Virus record (IMG/VR): IMGVR_UViG_3300020123_000125 | Location: 1-40,299 of that record | Direction: 5' to 3' (one strand) | DNA length: 40,299 nucleotides | DNA from: a virus | Part shown: piece by piece, positions 1 to 6,462 of the stretch | How the letters are laid out: every line of letters begins with the position of its first letter | How positions within the stretch are numbered: the first letter of the stretch is position 1 | Translations under genes and position numbers: made by a program | The notes under the pieces: generated by a model | Seen by the model: the letters and a program-made list of their open reading frames with translations, nothing else | Told to the model about the DNA's origin: nothing | Database searches by the model: none

Positions 1-105
1 GGCGGCGGCGGCGGCGTAGGCGGCGTTGGCGGCGGCGTAGGCGGCGGCGGCGGAGGCGGCGTAGGCGTCGGCGGCGGCGGCGTAGGCGTTGGCGGCGGCG
101 GCGGC
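1..105. repeat. GGC/GCC-rich low-complexity repeat (Ala-rich coding)
   Basis: A run of GGC triplets interrupted by GTAGGC, GTTGGC, GTCGGC and GGAGGC. On the - strand it reads Ala with interspersed Tyr, Asn, Asp and Ser. It reaches the window edge, so the true copy number is unknown; this may be where an assembly was cut or collapsed. Confidence 0.85.
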
Positions 106-564
106 TTCCCTTAGCTTCCTCCAATCGACTGCATCCTTGCTGCCATCAACTACTCCCTGATACGCGTCGGCGACATCCTGAATTGCCTTTTTGGATTTCT
201 CTTGCCTTGCGAACTGCAACACGCCCCATTTCTTATCGACTAGGAGCCATACGGCGAATTGCGGCCATACGAGCGAAAGATCAGCGCCTACTTTTATCGA
301 AGTAAGAAACTCTTCAGGCCATTTCTTTGAGCGTCCGCTGTCCAGTGCCTCGAAAATGCCGTCTTCTAGCCTCGCAAGAATGCTCGGAATTCCTAATTCA
401 CTCTCGTAGGCGGCATGATTGCCGGAATGAATCGTGCATCCCACCGCGCAGCCCTTGCCCTTCTCCCAGTATTTGCCGTGAATCAATTCATCGGCAGCGA
501 TGTGCGCTTGCACTCTCGCCAAATACTTCGCCTTGATCTCTTTATCGCCATGGTATGCGAGCAT
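1..564 (-). CDS. Ala-rich-tail phage protein, 3' end open at window edge
   Basis: This reading frame starts at an ATG that overlaps the stop of the upstream gene (TGATG) and runs off the window, with 188 residues visible. The first ~145 residues form an ordinary soluble domain with motifs HGKYWEKGKGCAVGC and HSGNHAAYE followed by GIPSILARLEDGIFE. I recognise this as a recurrent uncharacterised phage family of unknown function. From about residue 152 it becomes an Ala-rich tract punctuated by Tyr, Asn, Asp and Ser (AAANAYAAAADAYAA), encoded by GCC-rich repeats. It is the last visible gene of the leftward operon. If the window ends are joined, the frame closes after one Leu codon. A second unrelated protein with an Ala-rich repeat lies in the same operon at 5555-6265. 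The frame is clear; the function is unknown. Confidence 0.8.
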   Translation of the reverse strand, partial: MLAYHGDKEIKAKYLARVQAHIAADELIHGKYWEKGKGCAVGCTIHSGNHAAYESELGIPSILARLEDGIFEALDSGRSKKWPEEFLTSIKVGADLSLVWPQFAVWLLVDKKWGVLQFARQEKSKKAIQDVADAYQGVVDGSKDAVDWRKLREAAAAANAYAAAADAYAASAAAAYAAANAAYAAAAA

Positions 565-896
565 CATCGTCCTTGTTCCTTCTGGCGCTTCGCCACGGCC
601 TGCCTCTGCCGGGCAAGCGTTGATTGGCCCAAAATGGATTTCATCTGCTGGATGGAAACATCGCACATTCTGATAAATCCGAGCTCTTCTTCTGGCAGTC
701 GCATTAATTTTCTAATGGAATTACCTGCATAGCACTGCGGATGCTGGTAGTCTGGAACATTCCCAGCACATCGGGTGAGATTAACGCAAATCACTAACCG
801 GAGATCGTTTTCATCACGTTGAGGCCGATATATTCCTAACTCTCCACATTGCGAGCAAACCCTAAGCCTCCGCACGTCATGGGCAGTGATTATCAC
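564..896 (-). CDS. Small Cys-rich phage protein (110 aa)
   Basis: It uses a GTG start that overlaps the stop of the preceding RHH gene (GTGA), and its own stop overlaps the ATG of the Ala-rich gene, so three genes are translationally coupled. The N-terminal half holds CSQC, then a later ICVN..RC and a PQC, which could coordinate one zinc ion. The C-terminal half is helical and basic, ending in an RQRQAVAKRQK stretch. A phage-encoded zinc-binding adaptor is a reasonable guess, but I do not recognise the family. The coding call rests on the overlaps and normal amino-acid composition. Confidence 0.7.
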   Translation of the reverse strand: MIITAHDVRRLRVCSQCGELGIYRPQRDENDLRLVICVNLTRCAGNVPDYQHPQCYAGNSIRKLMRLPEEELGFIRMCDVSIQQMKSILGQSTLARQRQAVAKRQKEQGR

Positions 897-1057
897 TGGC
901 GCTTTCCCCTGGCTTGGATGGCAATCTTTTCAACGAAATAGATAGCTAAGGCTCTTTCGAAGATAGTTCCAATGAAACAACCGAGCTCCTTGGCTTCCTT
1001 GCGGGCTGCATCCACAGTCACTTTCGACAGCTTAACGCTTTCCGTTTTACGTGCCAT
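893..1057 (-). CDS. Ribbon-helix-helix-like DNA-binding protein (54 aa)
   Basis: A 54-residue basic protein. A short strand-like segment (ESVKLSKVTV) is followed by two helices (DAARKEAKELG and TIFERALAIYFVEK), the size and layout of Arc/MetJ/CopG ribbon-helix-helix repressors, which bind DNA as dimers through the strand. The start is fixed by a consensus promoter directly upstream: the -10 TAGTAT lies 6 bp before this ATG and there is no Shine-Dalgarno, so the message is probably leaderless. It heads a coupled three-gene unit and probably autoregulates. Fold assignment is by pattern only. Confidence 0.72.
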   Translation of the reverse strand: MARKTESVKLSKVTVDAARKEAKELGCFIGTIFERALAIYFVEKIAIQARGKRQ

Positions 1058-1063
1058 GGGCGC

Positions 1064-1091
1064 ATACTACCATAGTGGAAATCAGTGTCAA
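1064..1091 (-). promoter_or_regulatory. Sigma70-type promoter, leaderless layout
   Basis: On the - strand: TTGACA (1091-1086), a 16-bp spacer, TAGTAT (1069-1064) preceded by TGG, giving an extended -10. The gap to the RHH start codon is 6 bp, so the predicted transcription start is at or within a base or two of the ATG. The -35 is preceded by C (CTTGACA), as at four other promoters in this window. Confidence 0.7.
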
Positions 1092-1105
1092 GACCTAATT
1101 TGCGG

Positions 1106-2629
1106 TCACCGCACTTTAATTACATACACGTCGGTGCAGTTGGTGGGCGTCTGGAAGTTCGCCGGGCAGCCTGCCTTCGCATAAGCCATGTTGCTGTCGA
1201 AGGAAACGTACTTGCCGTCGCGGCTGATTGCAGCCTTGGGATTTGAGTTGAAGTCCTCGGCGCTGCGGGAGTAAGCGCGTGCGAGTCGGTACACGTTCGC
1301 AGGATTATTCTCTGCATCGATGCGCACAAGGATGATTTCGTCCTGATAGAGAAGCCAGTTCGCCGCTGTCGGTGCGGCATACGTCGGCGCGTTCGAGAAC
1401 CATTCGGGGCCGGGGGTCGAGTTGTCGAAGAACGAGAATGCAACCCACGGCTGATTCGGCCCCCCACCGCGATAACTCGTGTGCCATGCGGGCAGCGGAT
1501 GCGGCAGAACTTCATCCAGTAAGCAAACTGCTTTCGTGATGTCGTAGAGCTGGCGCACATCTAGGCCCCAGCCGCTTGCACAAGCATTCACATCGCCCGC
1601 TACAGTACCGCCATTGTTGAGGCCGATGAAAACCGGAACGCCATTGCGGTCTAGCCCGTTGTCGATATGGTTCGTGTAGTCCTGCACATGCGGCATCGGC
1701 AAGGTGCCGTTCCAAAGCTTCTGTCCTTGCTCCGGTCCAGGGCCATCGGGCGCAAAATCAATCAGCAAATCGTTCTTCACAGTTTGCGTAATCGAATGCA
1801 GGCAGGAATTATTCGGCCCGTTGATCAAGCCGGTACACGCGGTTGTGTAGACCGGCCCTTTTGTGTTCGTCGTGAAGTCGTAGCTGAAGGCATTCTCTGG
1901 ACTCTTGCCAGTATTGTCGCCGCCGACGATCACCACGTGCTTGCCGTCGTAGGAAACGTCCATCTTGTCCATGAAGTTTATGAACGGGTATTCGGTGAAC
2001 TGGTGCAGGACCGAGACGGCCACTGCTGGCGGCGCAATCGTGCCCTTCATCATGTAGTTCTGGAAGGTGTAGTAGAACACGGCGGGATTCGTCGCGTCCC
2101 AGGCAAACCAAGTATCGTTTGATCCATTCGCAATCGTGCAGGACTGCGAATTATTGCAGTTCGGCATCGCGGCGTATCCCACGACCATATTGCCCGCGAG
2201 GTCCGTGACGAAGTGCCCCGCCGATGAGCCGAGCATCAGGTAGGTGTCGTTCGCGTTGAACGGCGAGACCTGCGAATAGCCGTGGCTCTCAGGCAGATAC
2301 TTTGTGCCTGACCAGTCAAGTACGTCCCGCGAGGAATCGGTGATCCGCGTCACCGTGCAGCCAAACGTCGGGTCCACGTAGCTTTTGCCTTTCGCGGGCG
2401 GAACGAATGTGTCCCAATCGGCAGGAACGAGCGTTGTGCGGTTATTCGACTTGCCGCAGGTCGGCGTTGCAATCGAAGGCGCAGGCGGGGCGGAAACACC
2501 CGTCACGGTAATCGTCACGGTCTGTCCGGGAGCGACGGTAATGTTAATCGGAGTCTGCGCTAACGCGGCAACGGCAGCGACTACGATCAAAGCTATTGCG
2601 AGGATAAGCGAGCGTTTATTTCGTTTCAT
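1106..2629 (-). CDS. Exported beta-propeller-like protein (507 aa)
   Basis: The N-terminus MKRNKRSLILAIALIVVAA is a classical Sec signal peptide, with likely cleavage after Ala-Leu-Ala. A Thr/Val-rich linker follows (about residues 27-55). The body is rich in propeller-like blade motifs: HGYSQVSPFNANDTYLML, PFINFMDKMDVSYDGKHV and a final AAISRDGKYVSFDSNMAY, which resemble WD40/PD40-like blades of TolB or oligogalacturonate-lyase-type propellers. Several Cys pairs suggest oxidative folding outside the cytoplasm. It follows a 56-residue gene by 4 nt and is therefore co-transcribed with the replication arm, an odd place for a secreted protein. It could modify the host envelope or block a receptor, but no enzyme activity can be assigned. 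Confidence 0.75.
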   Translation of the reverse strand: MKRNKRSLILAIALIVVAAVAALAQTPINITVAPGQTVTITVTGVSAPPAPSIATPTCGKSNNRTTLVPADWDTFVPPAKGKSYVDPTFGCTVTRITDSSRDVLDWSGTKYLPESHGYSQVSPFNANDTYLMLGSSAGHFVTDLAGNMVVGYAAMPNCNNSQSCTIANGSNDTWFAWDATNPAVFYYTFQNYMMKGTIAPPAVAVSVLHQFTEYPFINFMDKMDVSYDGKHVVIVGGDNTGKSPENAFSYDFTTNTKGPVYTTACTGLINGPNNSCLHSITQTVKNDLLIDFAPDGPGPEQGQKLWNGTLPMPHVQDYTNHIDNGLDRNGVPVFIGLNNGGTVAGDVNACASGWGLDVRQLYDITKAVCLLDEVLPHPLPAWHTSYRGGGPNQPWVAFSFFDNSTPGPEWFSNAPTYAAPTAANWLLYQDEIILVRIDAENNPANVYRLARAYSRSAEDFNSNPKAAISRDGKYVSFDSNMAYAKAGCPANFQTPTNCTDVYVIKVR

Positions 2630-2633
2630 TGAG

Positions 2634-2804
2634 CTAGCCTTTCGTCCAATTCTTCTGATTCTCTGCCTGCCACCGACGAATAGCTCGTAATTCTTGTAAA
2701 ATTAGAAACAACGCATCTTCAACGCTCGAATCATGCGGTGATTGAATTTCACTGCGCAAACTTTGGCAAATGTTATCTAGCAATTCCAGCCTGTCATCGC
2801 TCAC
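2634..2804 (-). CDS. Small acidic protein (56 aa)
   Basis: Too short for most gene callers, but well supported: a GTG start preceded at 5 nt by the strong Shine-Dalgarno GGAGGTGAG, and a stop just 4 nt before the ATG of the exported propeller protein. The sequence is helical (SDDRLELLDNICQSLRSEI, then EDALFLILQELRAIRRWQ) and looks like a short coiled-coil or helix-turn-helix dimer. I see no family signature. Its coupling to the secreted protein suggests co-expression, not necessarily joint function. Confidence 0.68.
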   Translation of the reverse strand: MSDDRLELLDNICQSLRSEIQSPHDSSVEDALFLILQELRAIRRWQAENQKNWTKG

Positions 2805-2847
2805 GCCCTCACCTCCGGCCCTGCGCCTACATGGAGCGCCTTGCGCC

Positions 2848-3096
2848 TCAATGCCAATGTTCTTTTACCTCGCCGCAGATTGGGCAGGGGAATTTGCTGC
2901 TTACCGGGTAGCGCCCTGCCGCTCCGTGATGCCGTCCGCTTCCGCCTGTCTTTTTAGCTTCCGCCGTGCGCCATGAAATGCATTCAGCATTCATCCGCGA
3001 GATTCCATTCGGGCAACAGAAGCAAGATTTAGCGCCGCGCAATTCGTAGAAGTCGTCCAGCGCAACGCGTTCCATCGTTTCGCGCATCTCGCTCAT
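2848..3096 (-). CDS. Small Cys-rich protein (82 aa)
   Basis: The chosen start is the ATG that overlaps the preceding stop as ATGA (protein begins MSEMRETMERVALDDFYEL); an in-frame ATG seven codons upstream would lie inside the neighbouring gene. Two Cys clusters, SCFCCPNG and FPCPICGEVKEHWH, form a probable zinc ribbon with the terminal His. The middle is Gly/His/Lys rich. It is one of several small Cys-rich proteins in this arm. Function is unknown. Confidence 0.65.
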   Translation of the reverse strand: MSEMRETMERVALDDFYELRGAKSCFCCPNGISRMNAECISWRTAEAKKTGGSGRHHGAAGRYPVSSKFPCPICGEVKEHWH

Positions 3097-3515
3097 GCGG
3101 ATTTCTTTTTGCGGCAATCACAGAGAACTGCCCACTTTTGCCCATTTGCATTTGGTTTTTCTGTAAGTCTAAATCCTTCGCCTTTGCATATCTCGCAGTG
3201 CGAAGGTTCTATTTCGGGTATTTGTTCTGGCCGTCTTTCGGCGGGAGCCGATATAGTTACGGCATTCCTGATCTGCGCTGGTGTCGGCATGTATTCAGAA
3301 TGGTGCGCCAGAAGATACCTCGTAGCCCGGATAATCTGAAACCCTTCAAGACCATCAAGTCCGATTGCGTAGGCCATTACCCCGATCTCAGTGAGTTCGT
3401 GTCGGAAGGCTGCGCACAATAGGCGCAATGATTGGTCCAGTGCCTCCGAGAACTTTATGGATTGCGTCGGCTGATCGGTTGTCTCGTTCGATTGCTTTTG
3501 ATGCTCCATTCCCAT
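3093..3515 (-). CDS. Zinc-binding protein downstream of the replication initiator (140 aa)
   Basis: The N-terminal ~85 residues are helical (FSEALDQSLRLLCAAFRHE, then a segment ending MPTPAQIRNAV), resembling the helical domain of phage helicase-loader/inhibitor proteins that probe residual template structure. The C-terminus has a zinc module CEICKGEGFRL ... VLCDCRKKK. The start is preceded by GGAG. It overlaps the 3' end of the initiator gene by 128 nt, which is long but consistent with dense packing. The initiator-plus-loader order is common in temperate and lambdoid-like phages, so a helicase-loading accessory role is plausible. No ATPase motif is visible. Confidence 0.65.
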   Translation of the reverse strand: MGMEHQKQSNETTDQPTQSIKFSEALDQSLRLLCAAFRHELTEIGVMAYAIGLDGLEGFQIIRATRYLLAHHSEYMPTPAQIRNAVTISAPAERRPEQIPEIEPSHCEICKGEGFRLTEKPNANGQKWAVLCDCRKKKSA

Positions 3516-4155
3516 TTGCTCCGTTCATCGGAATTTTAATGCGGTCGAGCCAATTATTTGCAAACCTACCGAAGCTGCGGTAATTCCGGCGATTGGTCAC
3601 GAGCCATGAATCCATTTTCAAATATTCGCTACTAAAGTCGGCTCCTTCAAAAGCCTTGCTCATAACTTCGTGTTCCTCATTGGTGATCTTAAGTTTCTTT
3701 CCCTGGAAATATAATTGCCGGATGTTCGGTGCCGTTTCCCGAACTCCGGTATCTTTAGGACGGTTCTCTTCTAAGGTTAAAGGACGGTTTGGGTGCAATG
3801 GTTGCACCCCTGAATGGCGATTATTGCACCCCCCTATACGCTCATTTGCACCCGGTGCAATGGTTGCACCCGGTAGGGGTGCAGTATTTGCACCCGTTAG
3901 GAAATTAAGGCGGTAGCTGTTTGGTCTATCCCAAGTAGCGCCTTTTTCGATAGAAATTTGCTTTGAATCTCGAAGGGAAACTAGGCTTGCGCGAACGGTT
4001 CTTTCCGATAGGGAAGTTTTTTTGGAAATTAGCGAAACGGAGGGCCATGCATTTCGGCCATCATTATCGGCGTGATCGGCTAGAACGAGAAGGACAAGCT
4101 TATGGGAGCTTGGAAGGTCTAATTCAAAAACGGCCGCCATCCATTTTACGCTCAA
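3388..4155 (-). CDS. Replication initiator-like protein with N-terminal winged HTH (255 aa)
   Basis: The N-terminus reads SVKWMAAVFELDLPSSHKL, then LADHADNDGRNAWPSVSLIS and TSLSERTVRASLVSLRD, the classic HTH_36/winged-helix pattern of phage replication initiators (lambda O / DnaD-like). I place the start at a TTG 5 nt after GAGGGG, giving the usual family N-terminus; an ATG 24 codons upstream lies inside the predicted promoter and is unlikely. Residues ~105-145 are low-complexity because they are encoded by TTGCACCC iterons, as in lambda O. The C-terminal half (LYFQGKKLKITNEEHEVM) is helical. It would recognise the internal origin and recruit host helicase, consistent with the absence of a phage polymerase or helicase gene here. 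Confidence 0.72.
   Translation of the reverse strand: MSVKWMAAVFELDLPSSHKLVLLVLADHADNDGRNAWPSVSLISKKTSLSERTVRASLVSLRDSKQISIEKGATWDRPNSYRLNFLTGANTAPLPGATIAPGANERIGGCNNRHSGVQPLHPNRPLTLEENRPKDTGVRETAPNIRQLYFQGKKLKITNEEHEVMSKAFEGADFSSEYLKMDSWLVTNRRNYRSFGRFANNWLDRIKIPMNGANGNGASKAIERDNRSADAIHKVLGGTGPIIAPIVRSLPTRTH
3791..3895. other. Putative origin of replication (iteron array inside initiator gene)
   Basis: Five TTGCACCC copies in one orientation start at 3802, 3824, 3846, 3864 and 3888 (spacings 22, 22, 18, 24), with three copies or near-copies in the opposite orientation starting at 3791, 3854 and 3877. Two pairs form inverted repeats with TGG at the centre (3791-3809, 3854-3871). The copies fall in all three codon phases of the host gene, which argues for selection on DNA. 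AGGACGGTT is also repeated at 3757 and 3781, next to a more A/T-rich stretch. Confidence 0.6.
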
Positions 4156-4178
4156 GTCCACCCCTCGAAAGTGGTGGC

Positions 4179-4199
4179 GGGGGAGTTCGAGGCTCCCCC
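4179..4199. promoter_or_regulatory. GC-rich hairpin in initiator leader
   Basis: A perfect 7-bp stem, GGGGGAG with CTCCCCC, around a 7-nt loop. It lies 24 bp upstream of the chosen initiator start and downstream of the predicted promoter, so it would form in the 5' leader. There is no U-tract, so attenuation or translational control is as likely as termination. Confidence 0.4.
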
Positions 4200-4225
4200 A
4201 CCTGGAAAGCAGGACAGAGAATCGC

Positions 4226-4255
4226 ATCTTACGGAACTCACCCTATCTATGGCAA
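4226..4255 (-). promoter_or_regulatory. Possible promoter for the initiator gene
   Basis: On the - strand: TTGCCA (4255-4250), 18-bp spacer, TAAGAT (4231-4226). The predicted start near 4219 gives a leader of about 65 nt containing the hairpin above. The match is moderate and untested. Confidence 0.4.
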
Positions 4256-4304
4256 GGGAAATCTTGTAGGCGCGGCGAGGGAAGTAAAAACGGGGCAGGC
4301 GGGG

Positions 4305-5198
4305 CTAGGCTCTAAAGCATTTGGCAATATGTGAAGATAGAGGAAAGGGAATCTTGGCGATCATCGCCGAGGCGGCTTTGCGGGAATCGGATTTGGAACT
4401 GGTTGCCCGCTGTCCAATGCAGAGCCTTTTGCCGTCTGCATCGCGAGCCCGCCAATTTCCCTTGCTTCCATCCTCGCTTGCTCTAAATGCCTGTGCATTC
4501 GCTACATTCCATCCCGTTGTCCATTTACCGGACTTTCTGTCTTTACAGCGGTCGCCACATTTCACGCCGTTTTCATTTGGGTTTGTCCAATGGCCCGATG
4601 GCTTATGCGGAACCCCCTTGCGCCCGTCTGGATTCTGCGAATGTCCGCTTGCCGTGTTGTGTGCGACGGCGAACCGCGATCCTCCACCATTCTTAGTGGC
4701 ACGATAAGCCCGTACGCCAACATCACTTCCGAGTCTGCCGTTCAAAGCAATGACTCTGTTTCCGAGACGCCCTACATCGCCCCACAAATAGAAACTTCCG
4801 AAATTTGCGCGGGCTCTGCCAACCCACGGCTGCGCGCCCTTCACATTCTCAACGATGAGGGGAATGTACTTGCCGGCGGCTTCCGACGCTTCGCGCTGGA
4901 TGCGGAAGCACGCCTCAAATAGCTTGTTGTCTGGTGGCGGTAGAGCCTTAGCGCGTTTCCAAGGCATCGCGCGGTAACTGTAGGCTTGGCACGGCGGCGA
5001 GGCGACGATCACAGCGGCATTCTTGAATTGAGAGCCGTGGAGCGTCAGAACATCTTGCAAGACGAGTTGGCCCGGATAGCCTCCGGTGCCGTAGTCGTGG
5101 CGTTCAATATCGAAGCCGATCACGGTGTAGTCTTCGGCGAGAAAACCTTCAGCCCAGCCACCCAATCCGCAAAACAAATCTATGCATATCGGCCTCAT
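4305..5198 (-). CDS. DNA (cytosine-5)-methyltransferase
   Basis: A 297-residue C5-MTase that flips a cytosine and transfers a methyl group from S-adenosylmethionine. Motif I is DLFCGLGGW (residues 7-15), motif IV is ASPPCQAYS with catalytic Cys70, motif VI is IVENVKG (Glu117-Asn118-Val119), and the C-terminus has SAMIAKIPFPLSSHIA, the usual motif X-like end. Between them lies a variable Gly/Asn/Lys-rich region (about 165-255) expected to carry the target-recognition segment. Length is typical for phage orphan enzymes. It sits directly downstream of a VRR-NUC nuclease gene with a 40-nt gap. Probable role is protection of phage DNA from restriction; target sequence unknown. Confidence 0.9.
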   Translation of the reverse strand: MRPICIDLFCGLGGWAEGFLAEDYTVIGFDIERHDYGTGGYPGQLVLQDVLTLHGSQFKNAAVIVASPPCQAYSYRAMPWKRAKALPPPDNKLFEACFRIQREASEAAGKYIPLIVENVKGAQPWVGRARANFGSFYLWGDVGRLGNRVIALNGRLGSDVGVRAYRATKNGGGSRFAVAHNTASGHSQNPDGRKGVPHKPSGHWTNPNENGVKCGDRCKDRKSGKWTTGWNVANAQAFRASEDGSKGNWRARDADGKRLCIGQRATSSKSDSRKAASAMIAKIPFPLSSHIAKCFRA

Positions 5199-5238
5199 GC
5201 ACTCTCCGCGCGTTCAGGAGTTGGCATCGATGCGCGCA

Positions 5239-5568
5239 TCATTCAATCCCCTTGATCGCATCTTCCAGCGAATAGGCTAAAATGTAATGCCCTCCAGCGC
5301 GCGTGAACTCCACCGAGAACTCTATTTGCTTGGGGCTCTGCTCGCCGCTCGCTGCTTTTACTTCGATGCCATAGAGCGTGCCGTCGCGCAAAGCGAACAG
5401 ATCCGGCTGGCCTAAGCGCCCGAAGCGAACGAAGCGAGATTTACCGTTGTGCTTGGCATGCATCGCGCCCGTATTGGCTCGCCAGTAGAATATGCGGCGC
5501 ACCTTAAGCCAGTCGATTATCTGGCCTTGGATATCGCGCTCGCTGAGATCATAGTTAGGTTTTTTCAT
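5239..5568 (-). CDS. VRR-NUC domain nuclease (109 aa)
   Basis: A minimal PD-(D/E)XK nuclease of the VRR-NUC family, typically acting on branched DNA. Motifs in order: an N-terminal ERDIQGQIIDWLK helix with the conserved Glu/Gln, ANTGAMHAKHNG, then GQPDLFAL (Asp56), GIEVKA (Glu69, Lys71) and a following SPKQIEF with the conserved Gln. The full catalytic set is present and the length is normal for stand-alone phage copies. It overlaps the upstream Ala-rich gene by 14 nt. It may act as a Holliday-junction resolvase or debranching enzyme in recombination-dependent replication with the ERF protein. Confidence 0.85.
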   Translation of the reverse strand: MKKPNYDLSERDIQGQIIDWLKVRRIFYWRANTGAMHAKHNGKSRFVRFGRLGQPDLFALRDGTLYGIEVKAASGEQSPKQIEFSVEFTRAGGHYILAYSLEDAIKGIE

Positions 5569-6265
5569 CGGCCTTTAGCGCACACATCCGCTTAACAAGC
5601 TCAACCGCCGATAGTTGGAGTTCTTCTTTGGTTTTAGAGAGTTTTGCCCCCGCAGCGTCCCTCGCAGCGGCCCCCGCAGCGGCCCACGCAGCGGCCCCCG
5701 CAGCGGCCCCCGCAGCGGCCCCCGCAGCGTCCCACGCAGCGTCCCACGCAGCGGCCCCCGCAGCGTCCCCCGCAGCGTCCCCCGCAGCGGCCCCCGCAGC
5801 GTCCCACGCAGCATAAGCATCCTCTCTGACCGCTTCTATGGTTGGTTTAATTCCTGGAATTTGCGCCATTCCAGTTATTTCCGGCAATGAGGCCAGACGG
5901 TCAGCCTGAGTGTTCAGTCCGGCGAACCTAAGCCATGCAACGGTATGCGTGCGTACAAGCCAATCGGCGCACATGAGCGAGCGCCGTTCTTCTAGAGATT
6001 TATTTCTCGTATTGATAAGCATAGGAATCAAAGGCTTGAGAAGTCTATCTCTCTCCGTATCGGAAGGAAGCGCGTCATTCCACGAACGCATGAAAGCACC
6101 GATTACAGGGCAAGCACATTCCGGTGAATCGGACCATTTCTCGCCAGCAACAAAGGCCACCGCTTCCATCACGCAGAAAGTAGAATCAGGCTCATGACCT
6201 CCAGATTTCAGATTGAGCCCTTGCAACTTTTCCCACCGCTCCAATAGCATTTCAACTTTTGTCAT
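5555..6265 (-). CDS. Phage protein with Ala-rich tetrad repeat (236 aa)
   Basis: The start is preceded by GGAGGGAA and overlaps the previous stop (ATGA). Residues 1-145 form a conserved soluble domain with the motifs CVMEAVAFVAGE, CACPVIGAFMRSWND and DRLLKPLIPMLINTR, followed by SLMCADWLVRTH; I recognise this as a recurrent uncharacterised phage family. Residues ~155-207 are a tandem tetrad repeat of the form (G/W)(A/D)AA, which should form a long helix with a Gly/Trp stripe every four residues (GxxxG-like). A short charged helix closes the protein. Function unknown; the repeat could mediate helix packing or oligomerisation. Confidence 0.85.
   Translation of the reverse strand: MTKVEMLLERWEKLQGLNLKSGGHEPDSTFCVMEAVAFVAGEKWSDSPECACPVIGAFMRSWNDALPSDTERDRLLKPLIPMLINTRNKSLEERRSLMCADWLVRTHTVAWLRFAGLNTQADRLASLPEITGMAQIPGIKPTIEAVREDAYAAWDAAGAAAGDAAGDAAGAAAWDAAWDAAGAAAGAAAGAAAWAAAGAAARDAAGAKLSKTKEELQLSAVELVKRMCALKADEKT
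5651..5806. repeat. 13 x 12-bp tandem repeat (CGCAGCGKCCCM-type)
   Basis: Thirteen back-to-back 12-bp units of CGCAGCGgCCCc with limited variation at two or three positions (G/T and C/A/T). On the - strand each unit encodes four residues: GAAA, GDAA, WDAA or WAAA. The period is exact, so unit number could vary by slippage. Confidence 0.9.
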
Positions 6266-6462
6266 TTTCCCTCCGTTGCGGGTTCAAACAAACTGTAAAA
6301 ATCCTCCGGGTACATGATGCCAGCCTCTCTATCGCGGAATCCGCTGAGCGCCTCATACTCCACTGTGCGCAGGTTGGCCCGTGTCACCAGCACGCGCTTC
6401 TGCGGCTTTCCCTTGCGCTGCCACGTTGTGCCCACTTCTACGGTGATGGGGTTGTGGTTCAT
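6262..6462 (-). CDS. Small hypothetical protein (66 aa)
   Basis: The start overlaps the preceding stop as ATGA, giving MNHNPITVEVGTTWQRKGK; the longer upstream frame lies inside the neighbour and is not used. It is mostly beta-like (ITVEVGTTWQ, KRVLVTRAN, RTVEYEALSGFR) and ends with a YPEDFYSLFEP segment, resembling small SH3-like phage proteins. No function can be assigned. It is coupled to the Ala-rich gene downstream. Confidence 0.7.
   Translation of the reverse strand: MNHNPITVEVGTTWQRKGKPQKRVLVTRANLRTVEYEALSGFRDREAGIMYPEDFYSLFEPATEGK

Noticed and set aside
1-105. Regular GGC repeats as a CRISPR array or origin
   Set aside because: No repeat-spacer structure; it is continuous coding sequence for an Ala-rich tail in an open frame.
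191-732. + strand frames over the left end
   Set aside because: Composition is unlike the neighbours, there is no ribosome site, and they oppose a well supported - strand gene chain.
5615-5890. Pro/Arg/Ser-rich and Ala/Pro-rich open frames on the + strand
   Set aside because: They are mirror frames of the 12-bp tandem repeat; the - strand frame has a conserved domain, Shine-Dalgarno and coupled neighbours.
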